From assembly GCA_035772405.1 (NCBI GenBank), contig JAYKKM010000142.1, positions 62,001-126,000 on the forward strand: DNA of 64,000 nt. The letters run 5' to 3'. The position numbers were made by a program, and so were the translations under genes. The stretch comes from Chrysogorgia sp. JL179-B06. Lineage: Eukaryota > Cnidaria > Anthozoa > Scleralcyonacea > Chrysogorgiidae. This document shows, one piece after another, positions 31,652 to 40,213 of this stretch (positions within the stretch are counted from its first letter, which is position 1; every line of letters starts with the position of its first letter). Below the pieces are notes generated by a model. That model did not search any database, had not been told where the DNA came from, and was given only the letters and a program-made list of their open reading frames with translations.

Positions 31652-32413
31652 ATGGCGACCAACTCAGTGCAATTATTCGATGGTCACCAAATCACGACGG
31701 TTAATCACAACGGTGAAATATGGTTCAAAGCGAAAGAAGTCGCGAGCGCTCTAGGTTATGCTCGACCAAAAGATGCAGTCAACGACCACGTCGAACCTGA
31801 TTGCAAAATGAAGATGGAACAGGCCTCGTTTATCAACGAACTCGGGGTCTACTCATTGGTGTTCTCAAGTAAAATGGAGCGTGCGAAACACTTCGGAAGG
31901 TGGGTGCACTCAGAAGTCTTACCAAGCGTTAGAAAAAGTTTAGCCGACGTTGGTCTCAAACACAATCAATTCGTAATGATCACTGAGTTCGACCTTCATA
32001 CGAAAGTTGTTGGTTTTCTTAGGAGATATTATCCAGAAGCTATTTTGATAGCCGCTTGTGGTGAGAACCAAGACACTTCTGCGAAGAGAATAAATTCGTG
32101 GAAAAAAGGTTACCAACGTGGGACACCTGACTTGGTTATTGCCAATGCAAACCGACAGCATAGCGGACTCGTGATTGAGTTCAAGAATCCAGGTGGCACA
32201 GGCAAGACGTCCAAAGAGCAGGAGTCTCTGTTGCTTAGATACAAATCCGCTGGTTATCTAACACTCTTGTGCGACTCATATGACGACGCTATTACCACAG
32301 TGATAAAATATCTCTTTGACGTTGGGTTTCAATGCTCTCACTGCCTTCGCAAATTTAAAAATAAATCAGCGTTGAGTAACCATGAGAGACGCTATTGTAA
32401 AGAGACTTTTTAG
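31652..32413 (+). CDS. Bro-N / nuclease / zinc-finger fusion protein
   Basis: 253 residues. 1-100: Bro-N DNA-binding domain (WFKAKEVASALGYARPKDAV, FGRWVHSEVLPSVRK), a domain of DNA viruses and phages. About 108-215: PD-(D/E)xK nuclease like VRR-NUC, with E112, RGTPDLVI (D160), LVIEFK (E176, K178) and Q190. 228-249: zinc finger C228-C231-H244-C249. All catalytic residues are present. Likely roles are DNA repair, recombination or branch processing during replication, or regulation. Last gene of the central plus block. Confidence 0.8.
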   Translation: MATNSVQLFDGHQITTVNHNGEIWFKAKEVASALGYARPKDAVNDHVEPDCKMKMEQASFINELGVYSLVFSSKMERAKHFGRWVHSEVLPSVRKSLADVGLKHNQFVMITEFDLHTKVVGFLRRYYPEAILIAACGENQDTSAKRINSWKKGYQRGTPDLVIANANRQHSGLVIEFKNPGGTGKTSKEQESLLLRYKSAGYLTLLCDSYDDAITTVIKYLFDVGFQCSHCLRKFKNKSALSNHERRYCKETF

Positions 32414-32649
32414 ACAGCGAGTAATGAGTCGAATTAGCGCTCGTTCTCGTTGTTGAGACGACGTCTGAAGTGACAACTGCTCTAGCATTTTTTAAAGACG
32501 TTTTTAACTCAGTAAAAAATGTCTGCGAAACTTTCTCTACTTATTTCACAAACCTTCTGACCACTGTGTGAAAAAATGTCTCTATTTACATTGGACGCTT
32601 CATGTGACCAATGTCTAAATTTAAAAAAGTGGAGTATCCGAGAACACCC
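32414..32649. other. convergent intergenic region in the Maverick
   Basis: 236 bp between converging genes, the longest gap in the element. T-rich runs lie on both strands (ATTTTTTAAAGACG near 32488; AAAAAATG near 32515). Probably carries polyadenylation or termination signals for both directions. No open frame of note. Confidence 0.5.
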
Positions 32650-33222
32650 TTAATTTTGTGTGGAAGGATGATGACGTCTGCACACTGCGCGATATTGCTC
32701 AGCACCACCAACGAATGATGGTCCTGGGTTGTATCTCCAATTGAATGGCGCTTCAACAGTTGTTCCGTAAGTGTCGCGACAAACGGCGCAATACGCTTTT
32801 AGAAATGTGATGTCGTCTGCCATTGGGAAGAGCGTGTCGAGTTCACCAAGTCTTTTTAAATGCTCTGTTGTTATGAGACCACAAATAATGACGTGAATGC
32901 CGGCTTTAATGTATTCACAGGTAATTGGGAGTAACCCAGAGTACCAATGGCCCTCATCAATGCCGATGACGTCGTAATCAGCTATCTCGGAGGAACTCGG
33001 GAGGTTGGTGATTAACTTCGCAGGTAAACTGTCTGATCCGACAACAATGGTCTGACGATGTGTGGAGAACGCGTGGTCAGTTCGTCTGGTGTCACCTGTG
33101 TTGTTCATGTAAAGGACTTTGAGCCCTGACTTACTTAACGTGATTAACCTGCGGAGAGTCTCTGTTGTTTTTCCTGCAAACATGGGACCAATCACGATTT
33201 CTAGTTTACCGATTTTCTCCAT
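32650..33222 (-). CDS. TK: thymidine kinase (TK1-like, type II)
   Basis: 190 residues, the usual TK1 core length. P-loop GPMFAGKT at 12-19, TDHAFSTH near 48-55, Walker-B/catalytic VIGIDEGHW at 85-93 with Glu90, GGAEQY at 172-177 for nucleoside binding, and zinc ligands C145, C148, C181 with His184 or His185 replacing the usual last Cys. It phosphorylates thymidine to dTMP using ATP, raising dTTP in cells that are not dividing, and is common in large DNA viruses. All key residues are present. It is the second gene of a minus-strand pair and overlaps the end of the upstream gene by 17 bp. Confidence 0.92.
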   Translation of the reverse strand: MEKIGKLEIVIGPMFAGKTTETLRRLITLSKSGLKVLYMNNTGDTRRTDHAFSTHRQTIVVGSDSLPAKLITNLPSSSEIADYDVIGIDEGHWYSGLLPITCEYIKAGIHVIICGLITTEHLKRLGELDTLFPMADDITFLKAYCAVCRDTYGTTVEAPFNWRYNPGPSFVGGAEQYRAVCRRHHPSTQN

Positions 33223-33976
33223 GGTTACTATACCTCCAGAGAAACGCTCTCCCCTCTTGCGGCAACTGTTGCTCGTTGTTAAATATCCGCTGAAGCTCTA
33301 AGTTTTTAAGATGAGACCTCGAGCTCTCGTGTCTTGAGCGATGCATTGGGTTGTTGGTAACCACACCACATGGGTAACAATTGTACGACGCGCCGCCGTG
33401 CGCAAAATCCAGATGAGTGTGTGAGAGTATGTGACTCATAATATCGCCCGCACCTAGTATTTCATTACACCCCACCCTACAAACGTTGACGTCACAGTTT
33501 GCGGCGAGCTCTAGCCACGCTTTGGCTTTGGTTGAGCATGGTTTCCACAGAAGGGTCGCCAAGAGCACTTCGAGGTAGTTACCGAGTAGTGTAGCGGCGG
33601 ACTCGCAGGGGTTGCTCAAGTAACGACTACTTGCTAACGTAAGACGTTTGAATGGTGGGTAACACCACACAGGGATCATCTTGGCTAGTTCGTTAACCAT
33701 CCTGTTGGCTCTAACTTCGTCAAGCCCGACCCAAGCCTCATGAGCAAACTTTGTATAGAGAATCTGGGCACCAAATTGTCTTGACACCTCTTCGTTTTTA
33801 CGATCGGGGTCGCACAACTTGAAGACTTGTGAGTACCCTTTTAAGACGTTGGGTCCAGAGGCGCCTTGTGGGGTAGACGCATCGACAAAGGACATTCTCC
33901 GCATTGCGTCGATCTCCTCTTCTTGGTGGGCTTGGTCTTGAGTCATCTCTTCTGCGATGTCTTGGACTTGAGTCAT
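33206..33976 (-). CDS. unknown Cys/His-containing protein paired with TK
   Basis: 256 residues, ATG at 33976. Acidic Q-rich N-terminus (1-25), then a mixed alpha/beta body with eleven cysteines (for example CDVNVCRVGC near 160-170 and YNCYPCGV near 198-205) and histidines (SHILSHTHLDFAHGG), which could bind metal. No membrane segment. It overlaps the thymidine kinase by 17 bp and the two are probably co-transcribed. No family recognised. A few cysteines could simply be structural. Confidence 0.75.
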   Translation of the reverse strand: MTQVQDIAEEMTQDQAHQEEEIDAMRRMSFVDASTPQGASGPNVLKGYSQVFKLCDPDRKNEEVSRQFGAQILYTKFAHEAWVGLDEVRANRMVNELAKMIPVWCYPPFKRLTLASSRYLSNPCESAATLLGNYLEVLLATLLWKPCSTKAKAWLELAANCDVNVCRVGCNEILGAGDIMSHILSHTHLDFAHGGASYNCYPCGVVTNNPMHRSRHESSRSHLKNLELQRIFNNEQQLPQEGRAFLWRYSNHGENR

Positions 33977-34108
33977 TATGTTATACTCCCAGAAAAAATC
34001 CTAATTTTTTTAGCGCGTTTGGTCTGGAACTGTGAGATACCTGTGAGGTCAACTGTGAGACACCTGTGAGGTCATCTGTGAGTAAGATAACACGTGATAA
34101 TGTATTAG
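33977..34108. promoter_or_regulatory. divergent promoter region with 23-bp repeats
   Basis: Between opposed genes. AACTGTGAGATACCTGTGAG is followed by a near-copy AACTGTGAGACACCTGTGAG (about 34028-34072, period 23 bp) and a third half unit TCTGTGAG. An A-rich run (AGAAAAAATCC) precedes them. Likely binding sites for a transcription factor controlling both directions. Confidence 0.6.
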
Positions 34109-34453
34109 ATGGTTGAGGACTCACAGACGGCTGTTGAAGCGAAGATTACGGCTGATGTGAAAAGTGTTAAGGTGAAGGACCCAAAGCGTGTCGCCGCTGG
34201 TAAAAAGTTGGCTGAGATATCGAAAGCCGCGAAAGAGAAGAAAATGCGTGAAATGATAGTCAACGAAGAACAGGGTAGTGAGTGGGGTTATGGATATGTT
34301 GTCGGAACACTTGGTGTAATCATCGCTGGTGCTTCGTTATGGTACACAATTAGCAGTGAAAAAGAGACACGACTAGAGCCTGTGAGTACTACACCAGCTG
34401 TGTCAGAAAGTTGTAGAACTCGTCGTCCAATACTTGACACATTTGATTCTTGA
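34109..34453 (+). CDS. small single-pass membrane protein
   Basis: 114 residues. Lysine-rich helical N-terminus with KVKDPKRVAAGKKLAEISKA (22-41), a membrane helix at about 62-81 (YVVGTLGVIIAGASLWYTIS), and a polar tail. The KRVAAGKKLAE block resembles one I associate with uncharacterised Maverick proteins. Start of the right plus-strand block. Confidence 0.75.
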   Translation: MVEDSQTAVEAKITADVKSVKVKDPKRVAAGKKLAEISKAAKEKKMREMIVNEEQGSEWGYGYVVGTLGVIIAGASLWYTISSEKETRLEPVSTTPAVSESCRTRRPILDTFDS

Positions 34454-34476
34454 ACAAAACACACGACAATGTATAT

Positions 34477-34713
34477 ATGTCTGCGATCGATCGAAAAGAA
34501 CTTATGAACGAATTGTACGATGCGCTACTTGTCACGACTGGTGCTGTGGCAGTGAGTATGATTTCTAAAAAGGCTTTGGGGGAACCATTGGGAACACCAG
34601 AGACAGTGAAAGGCACAGTGAAACTTGCTGCAGCTGTTGGTGCAGGAACGCTGTTAGTAAAATGGGCGCGATCGAAAAAGTGGATACCGACAGACCCATT
34701 CAAATCAACGTAA
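34477..34713 (+). CDS. small membrane protein
   Basis: 78 residues from ATG at 34477. An upstream open frame runs back to 34450 without an ATG. Two weakly hydrophobic helices, near 18-32 (LLVTTGAVAVSMIS) and 46-62 (VKLAAAVGAGTLLVKWA), are joined by LGEPLGTPETVKG, with a basic KKWIPTDPF end. A hairpin membrane protein is likely. Confidence 0.75.
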   Translation: MSAIDRKELMNELYDALLVTTGAVAVSMISKKALGEPLGTPETVKGTVKLAAAVGAGTLLVKWARSKKWIPTDPFKST

Positions 34714-34717
34714 GTTA

Positions 34718-35137
34718 ATGGCGAGTGTTGTGGCTGGAGGGATTTTTAATGCAGTGGCTTTTGCAGGCGCTGGCTTTATGTTTTCGAAGTTTAATCATTC
34801 AGGCTATGAAGCTGAGATGAAAAGACACAACCATGCGTTGGAACAGCTAGCCAGTGCGAAAGAAGCGTGGTACGAGAATGAGGTCGCCAAGAAAGATAAG
34901 ATTCAGCGTTTACGGCAAATGCTCTCAGATGCTAACGCTGACATCAATGACACAAACCACGCGTTGGAGGAACTTAGAAGCGTAATGACCATACAGTACA
35001 GCGGACGAGTGTTCACTGACCTCCCGAGGGTTGCGGATTACTACCAACCGAGTGCGGAAATGAAGGAATACCAATTATTGTTTGTTAGCGCGCTAGGCTT
35101 GGGTAGTGGAGTAGCGGTGTGGGTGCTAACTCGGTAA
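34718..35137 (+). CDS. membrane/coiled-coil protein
   Basis: 139 residues, 4 bp after the previous stop. Hydrophobic N-terminus (VVAGGIFNAVAFAGAGFMF, 4-22), a central helix likely to form a coiled coil (about 30-90), and a hydrophobic C-terminus (LLFVSALGLGSGVAVWVL, about 120-137). Both ends could insert in a membrane with the coil spanning between them. It looks like a recurring uncharacterised Maverick protein; role unknown. Confidence 0.75.
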   Translation: MASVVAGGIFNAVAFAGAGFMFSKFNHSGYEAEMKRHNHALEQLASAKEAWYENEVAKKDKIQRLRQMLSDANADINDTNHALEELRSVMTIQYSGRVFTDLPRVADYYQPSAEMKEYQLLFVSALGLGSGVAVWVLTR

Positions 35138-35163
35138 AAAAATGTTGGAGTAGTATAAGAGTG

Positions 35164-35736
35164 ATGGACAAACTTATGAGGCAGATGAGCTACGGCTACA
35201 CAATTGACGAAATCGCGAGTGAGACGCAAATTGAGTGTGGAGACACCCCCAGGCTCTACTACTGCTCGGATTGTGACGTTGTGAAACGCGCGACCGACTG
35301 CGGTGGGTACGCGTGTCCAAAGTGTGGTGACATCGAATGGGGTTACGTTCAGAGCTATAGTGATATGAGACTCACACAACTAAAAAGCGTTCACAAACGG
35401 TCTTGGTGGATGGGGAGGAGACTGCGGAACGTTGTGAAGGGTGAGCACCTTGAGTTGATAAAAGAGGACTTCTTGAAAGTTGTCAATGCGTTGTACTCAT
35501 GCAATTTGATAAAGGGTAGAAATGTCAGCAGATATGGATACTACATTATTAGGTTGTGTCATAGAAGACAACTCGAGACACTCAAGAAGGTGTCAGACCT
35601 CAAAGACGGGAAGGTGAAAGATAAGTTCGACGACAATTTGTTTGGGGTGGTGTACCCAAAGCTGGGATGGTGTGAAAGTGGCGACAATTATTACAACGAG
35701 TGGTTTAGGAAAAAAATAAATAAGCGTAGTATATAG
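35164..35736 (+). CDS. zinc-ribbon protein, possible late transcription factor
   Basis: 190 residues from ATG at 35164; the open frame extends upstream only through non-ATG codons. Zinc ribbon C34-x2-C37 ... C51-x2-C54. The following helical region (about 75-175) ends in VYPKLGW. A zinc ribbon followed by such a helical domain recalls VLTF3-type late transcription factors of large DNA viruses. The match is one of shape only, and a general zinc-ribbon regulator is the alternative. It is 6 bp before the polymerase gene. Confidence 0.65.
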   Translation: MDKLMRQMSYGYTIDEIASETQIECGDTPRLYYCSDCDVVKRATDCGGYACPKCGDIEWGYVQSYSDMRLTQLKSVHKRSWWMGRRLRNVVKGEHLELIKEDFLKVVNALYSCNLIKGRNVSRYGYYIIRLCHRRQLETLKKVSDLKDGKVKDKFDDNLFGVVYPKLGWCESGDNYYNEWFRKKINKRSI

Positions 35737-35742
35737 AAGCCA

Positions 35743-38700
35743 ATGAGTCGGACTGCGAAAAACCCGCTGACAAAAAGACGGGCGCATAAGACGAGTGCAG
35801 CCGTTGTCAATTCACTAACAGATGAGGCGACCAACGTTCACGGCTTTTTTAGAGATCAAGAAACACAACGTCTAGTCGAAGACCTCGCACCGTCAACGCA
35901 TCTGTTGGATCGAGCACTGAGAGGGTTCACAAGGTCTTATGGAGTCGAGGTAATTGACGACAGAGACATCAATCAGGTAAATGGTAGTAGAAGCGCTGTC
36001 ACTAACCTTTTGAGACGTGAACTGGGTGAGACCAACGGAATGAAAGTGGTGGAGACAGTCAAGGTCACTTTTGAGAAAGTTTTAGAACTCAATAAGACCA
36101 CGTACAAAACTGCCTACTTTAACAGCGAAACGTTTGTCGTCATTAATGACCACGACATTGAGGGTGTCGCCAATCGTGGGTCGGAGCAGATTTTGACGCG
36201 GATAGCTGGGTGGTTATCTGAGGGGTCTGGATGGACTATCGACAAAATAGATGCACACTACGTCAATATCGCTATTTATAGACCTCTGCATGGGAGTAGC
36301 TACATTGCGTTGCCAAAGGAGCTGCGCAACAGTATGAAGGGTCTGATAAATGTAAATAACGATGATGACAACGAGTGCTTTAGATGGTGCCACCTCGCAC
36401 ATAAGTTTCCTGTTGGAAAACACTCTGATAGAACGTCGAAGTACGCTAGGCATGTCGGTGAGCTGAACTATGACGGAATTGACTTCCCAGTCACACTCAA
36501 AGATTACAACAAGATCGAAAAGGCAAACGATATTAGCATTAATGTTTTTGGGTATGAAAATTTGCAGCCATTCCCTGTGTACGTTTCTAAGGAGGCGTAT
36601 CTTGACCATATGGACCTATTGTTGATAACTAATGACGTGGGCAACAAGCATTATGTGTACATTCGCGATTTTAACAAATTCATGTACCGTCAGACAAAGT
36701 ATAAGGCGAGAAAGCACTTTTGCAGGTATTGTTTGCAGTGTTTTAGTCGCGAGGACGTGCTTGAACGCCATGTGGAAGTATGTTTGGTTATTAATGGGAA
36801 GCAAGCTATTAAAATGCCACAAAAAGGTGCGAAAGTGAAATACGAGAATTTTAGTAGACAGCTAAATGTACCATTTGTGGTGTACGCAGACTTCGAGGCT
36901 ATCACACAGAAGGTGCACACAACAAAGCTGTCAAGCGAGTGTAGCTACACAAACGCTTACCAGAGGCACGTTGATTGTGGTTATGGGTATAAGTTAGTTT
37001 GTTGCTATGACAATGAGTACAGTAAGCCAGTAAAAGTGTATCGCGGTGAAAACGCAGTCAACAAGTTCATTGGGGAGATGTTAGAAATTGTTGAATATTG
37101 TAAAAAGACATCTGAGAGTCACTTTAACAAAGAAATGGTGCTGACTGACGGCGATAAGAAGGACTTTGACGAGGCTAAGAGTTGTCATATTTGCAGTGTT
37201 GAGTACACCAGCGCTGACGTTAGAGTGAGAGACCACTGTCACGTGTCAGGTAAGTACAGAGGGTCTGCACATCGTCAGTGTAATGTGAACTTTAAGTTGA
37301 CTGACAAAATCCCTGTGATCTTTCATAACTTGCGCGGCTACGATAGCCATTTCATCATGCAGGAGATTGGTAAGTTTGGTCAAGACATAAATGTGATACC
37401 GAACAACATGGAGAAGTACATGGCGTTCATGCTTGGAAAAAACTTAGTATTCTTGGACAGCTTTCAGTTTATGAGTAGCGGTCTAGACAACTTGGTGAAG
37501 AACCTACCAAGGGACGCTTTCAAATACACGTCAGAAGTGTTTCGCGACGAGGGGTTGGCACTCATGACAAGAAAGGGAGTCTATCCCTACGATTATATGG
37601 ACTCCTTTAATAAATTCAACGAAAGCGAGCTGCCCTCCAAAAAAGATTTCTACAGCGTTCTGAACGATGAGCACATCACGGAAGAAATGCACGAGCGCGC
37701 CATCGATGTGTGGGACTACTTCGACGTTGAAAGTATGGGTGGGTATCACGACCTGTATTTGAAAAGCGATGTGCTCTTGCTTGCCGACGTTTTTGAGAAC
37801 TTTAGAAAGACATGCCATCGCGAGTATAAATTAGACCCTTGCCATTATTTCACATCGCCTGGATTGGCTTGGGATGCTATGCTGAAGATGACTGGAGTGG
37901 AGCTTGAGTTATTGTCCGACATCGACATGTTCCAGTTTGTAGAATTAGGTATGCGTGGTGGTGTGAGCTACATATGCAACAGACATGGCGTGGCGAACAA
38001 TAAATATATGAAGGGGTACGATAAAGCGCAAGAGTCGAAGTATTTGATGTACCTTGACGCCAACAATTTATATGGGTGGGCAATGAGTCGAAGTCTACCT
38101 ACGGGTGGCTTCAAGTGGTTGACTGAGAAAGAGATAAAAAAAGTTAATCTACACGACTATCACGACGATAGTAAAAAGGGCTTACTACTCGAAGTCGACT
38201 TGGAGTATCCAGCCCATTTGCATGACCTACATAATGATTACCCGCTGGCTCCTGAGAAGATGGAGATAACCGTTGACATGTTGTCGGAGTACTGCACGAA
38301 AATCAAAAATAAGTTTAACGTGAGTGTTGGTGGTGTGAAAAAGCTGGTGACTAATTTGATGGACAAAAAAAAGTACGTGTGTCACTATAGAAATCTGCAG
38401 TTGTATATGGATCTTGGATTGAAAATCAAAAAGATTCATAGGGTCCTACAGTTCGACCAGTCCAAGTGGTTGGGCAAGTACATCGACTTTAACACAGTCA
38501 AGAGAACTGCGGCTAAGAACGCTTTTGAGAAGGACTTCTTCAAGTTGATGAACAACAGTGTGTTCGGAAAAACGATGGAAAACTTGAGGAAGCGTGTGGA
38601 CGTAAGATTAGTGACCACTGCGAAGAAATTAGAAAAGCTTGTCTCGAAGCCAACGTTTGTGTCTTGCAAAATATTTAGCGAGAACTTAGTCGCTGTCCAT

Positions 38701-39333
38701 AAGGTTAAAGAAACGCTGACACTAAATAGACCTGCATATGTGGGTATGTGCATACTAGACTTGAGTAAAACGCTGATGTACAATTTTCACTATAATTATA
38801 TTATGAAAAAGTACTCTAGCGACACCTGTAGATTGCACTTCACTGACACTGACAGTCTGTTGTACTCAATCAAAACTGGCGACGTTTATTCCGACTTCAT
38901 GGAGGAGCGCGAAAAGTTTGACAATAGCGATTACCCTGCAGACAACCCGTTCGCTTTCAAAGAGAATAAGAAAGTTATTGGCAAGATGAAAGACGAGTGC
39001 GCTGGAACACCAATTATCGAGTTCGTTGGGTTGCGCAGTAAAATGTACAGCTATTTGAAAGAGGATGGGGGTGGTGGGAAAACCGCTAAAGGCATTAGAA
39101 AGAATATAATTAAAAAAGTGATCAAGCACGAAGATTATAAAAGTGTGTTACTTGAGCAGAAACAATTGCGACACACAATGAAGACCATTAGAAGTGTCAA
39201 ACATCAGCTAGGTAGTTATGAAATTAATAAGGTGTCGTTATCCTGTTTTGACGATAAACGATACCTTTTAGAAAATGGTATTGACTCCTACGCGTATGGT
39301 CACAAAAACATTGTAGTGAGAGACATACCTTAA
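35743..39333 (+). CDS. polB: protein-primed-type DNA polymerase B
   Basis: 1,196 residues, typical of Maverick polymerases with a long N-terminal region. In order: N-terminal unknown/terminal-protein-like part (1-320), zinc finger C327-C330-H343-C347, exonuclease I VYADFEA (D383, E385), an HNH/endonuclease-VII-like insert (C481, C484, DHCH 497-500, HRQCN 510-514), exo II FHNLRGYD (D534), exo III YLKSDVLLLAD (D676), polymerase motif A LDANNLYG (D772), motif B NNSVFGK (937-943) and motif C TDTDS (D1035, D1037). All catalytic acids are present. It copies the linear element from its TIR ends, probably with a protein primer. Confidence 0.97.
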   Translation: MSRTAKNPLTKRRAHKTSAAVVNSLTDEATNVHGFFRDQETQRLVEDLAPSTHLLDRALRGFTRSYGVEVIDDRDINQVNGSRSAVTNLLRRELGETNGMKVVETVKVTFEKVLELNKTTYKTAYFNSETFVVINDHDIEGVANRGSEQILTRIAGWLSEGSGWTIDKIDAHYVNIAIYRPLHGSSYIALPKELRNSMKGLINVNNDDDNECFRWCHLAHKFPVGKHSDRTSKYARHVGELNYDGIDFPVTLKDYNKIEKANDISINVFGYENLQPFPVYVSKEAYLDHMDLLLITNDVGNKHYVYIRDFNKFMYRQTKYKARKHFCRYCLQCFSREDVLERHVEVCLVINGKQAIKMPQKGAKVKYENFSRQLNVPFVVYADFEAITQKVHTTKLSSECSYTNAYQRHVDCGYGYKLVCCYDNEYSKPVKVYRGENAVNKFIGEMLEIVEYCKKTSESHFNKEMVLTDGDKKDFDEAKSCHICSVEYTSADVRVRDHCHVSGKYRGSAHRQCNVNFKLTDKIPVIFHNLRGYDSHFIMQEIGKFGQDINVIPNNMEKYMAFMLGKNLVFLDSFQFMSSGLDNLVKNLPRDAFKYTSEVFRDEGLALMTRKGVYPYDYMDSFNKFNESELPSKKDFYSVLNDEHITEEMHERAIDVWDYFDVESMGGYHDLYLKSDVLLLADVFENFRKTCHREYKLDPCHYFTSPGLAWDAMLKMTGVELELLSDIDMFQFVELGMRGGVSYICNRHGVANNKYMKGYDKAQESKYLMYLDANNLYGWAMSRSLPTGGFKWLTEKEIKKVNLHDYHDDSKKGLLLEVDLEYPAHLHDLHNDYPLAPEKMEITVDMLSEYCTKIKNKFNVSVGGVKKLVTNLMDKKKYVCHYRNLQLYMDLGLKIKKIHRVLQFDQSKWLGKYIDFNTVKRTAAKNAFEKDFFKLMNNSVFGKTMENLRKRVDVRLVTTAKKLEKLVSKPTFVSCKIFSENLVAVHKVKETLTLNRPAYVGMCILDLSKTLMYNFHYNYIMKKYSSDTCRLHFTDTDSLLYSIKTGDVYSDFMEEREKFDNSDYPADNPFAFKENKKVIGKMKDECAGTPIIEFVGLRSKMYSYLKEDGGGGKTAKGIRKNIIKKVIKHEDYKSVLLEQKQLRHTMKTIRSVKHQLGSYEINKVSLSCFDDKRYLLENGIDSYAYGHKNIVVRDIP

Positions 39334-39383
39334 ACACTGCGACGTGATTCCCATAAGGTCACTCTCTCCACGCGTGCGAGATT

Positions 39384-39653
39384 GCAAACGCTTTTCTCAC
39401 CGACTTGTTAATCAGCAAATTCGTTAGCTTACTAGATGGGTTGAACGCTATTGAAAATCCTGACGAACTAAATGATGAGTTGCAGAAAGACCCGCTATTA
39501 AAGAAAGACGTCGAAAGCATTGTCGCGATTGTGACACCGTACGTGCCTTTCTTGGGCTTGTTGTCGGGAGGAATCACAACGTCTAAATACGTGTACGACC
39601 ACCATTTCAGAAGTGCGACGACAAACACTGAAAATAGTGAACAAACGGACTAA
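39384..39653 (+). pseudogene. headless copy of the TIR-straddling gene
   Basis: Carries the last roughly 90 codons of the gene at 23246-23758 (ANAFLTDLLISKF to the stop), with one change (Ala to Val in the LISKF-ASLL region). There is no ATG at its head. It exists because the TIR covers the end of that gene. Confidence 0.9.
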
Positions 39654-39737
39654 TCTATTATTAACAGGTGGCAATAATCTAATTTGCATAACAGGTGGCA
39701 ATTTTATCACGCGTGAGACACTTTTACGATACATAAA

Positions 39738-40213
39738 TTTGTAAAAGCGTTTAAACGACTATTTTTTAAATGTGATTTGACAAATTTGTGAAAATGTTGA
39801 AACGACACTTTCTATTTTTTAAATGTGATTTGACAAATTTGTGAAAATGTGATTTGACAAATTTGTGAAAATGTTGAAACGACACTTTCTATTTTTTTAA
39901 ATGTGGTTTGACAAATTTGTGAAAATGTTGAGACGGCACTTTCTATTTTTTAAATGTGATTCGACAAAAAATGTGAAAATGTTGAAATGACACTCTCTAT
40001 TTTTTAATATGTGAAAGTGGGCTCGCTCCACATTTTATTTTTTTAACACGCGAAAATGTTGAAATGACACTTTCTATTTTTTCCTAAATGTAATTTGTGA
40101 GAATTTTGAAACGACGCTCTCTATTTTTTTAAATATGGTTTGACAAATTTGTGAAAATGTTGAAACGACTATTTTTTTAAATGCGATTCGACAAATTTGT
40201 GAAAATGTTGAAA
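39738..40213. repeat. tandem repeats inside the right TIR
   Basis: Mirror image of 22,686-23,160, with the same unit order and, as far as read, the same sequence. Confidence 0.85.

Noticed and set aside
34450..34713. Longer 87-residue version of the small membrane protein
   Set aside because: It would start at TTG; the ATG at 34477 gives 78 residues and clean spacing from the previous stop.
35119..35736. Longer 205-residue version of the zinc-ribbon protein
   Set aside because: It would start at GTG inside the previous gene; the ATG at 35164 is 26 bp after that gene's stop.
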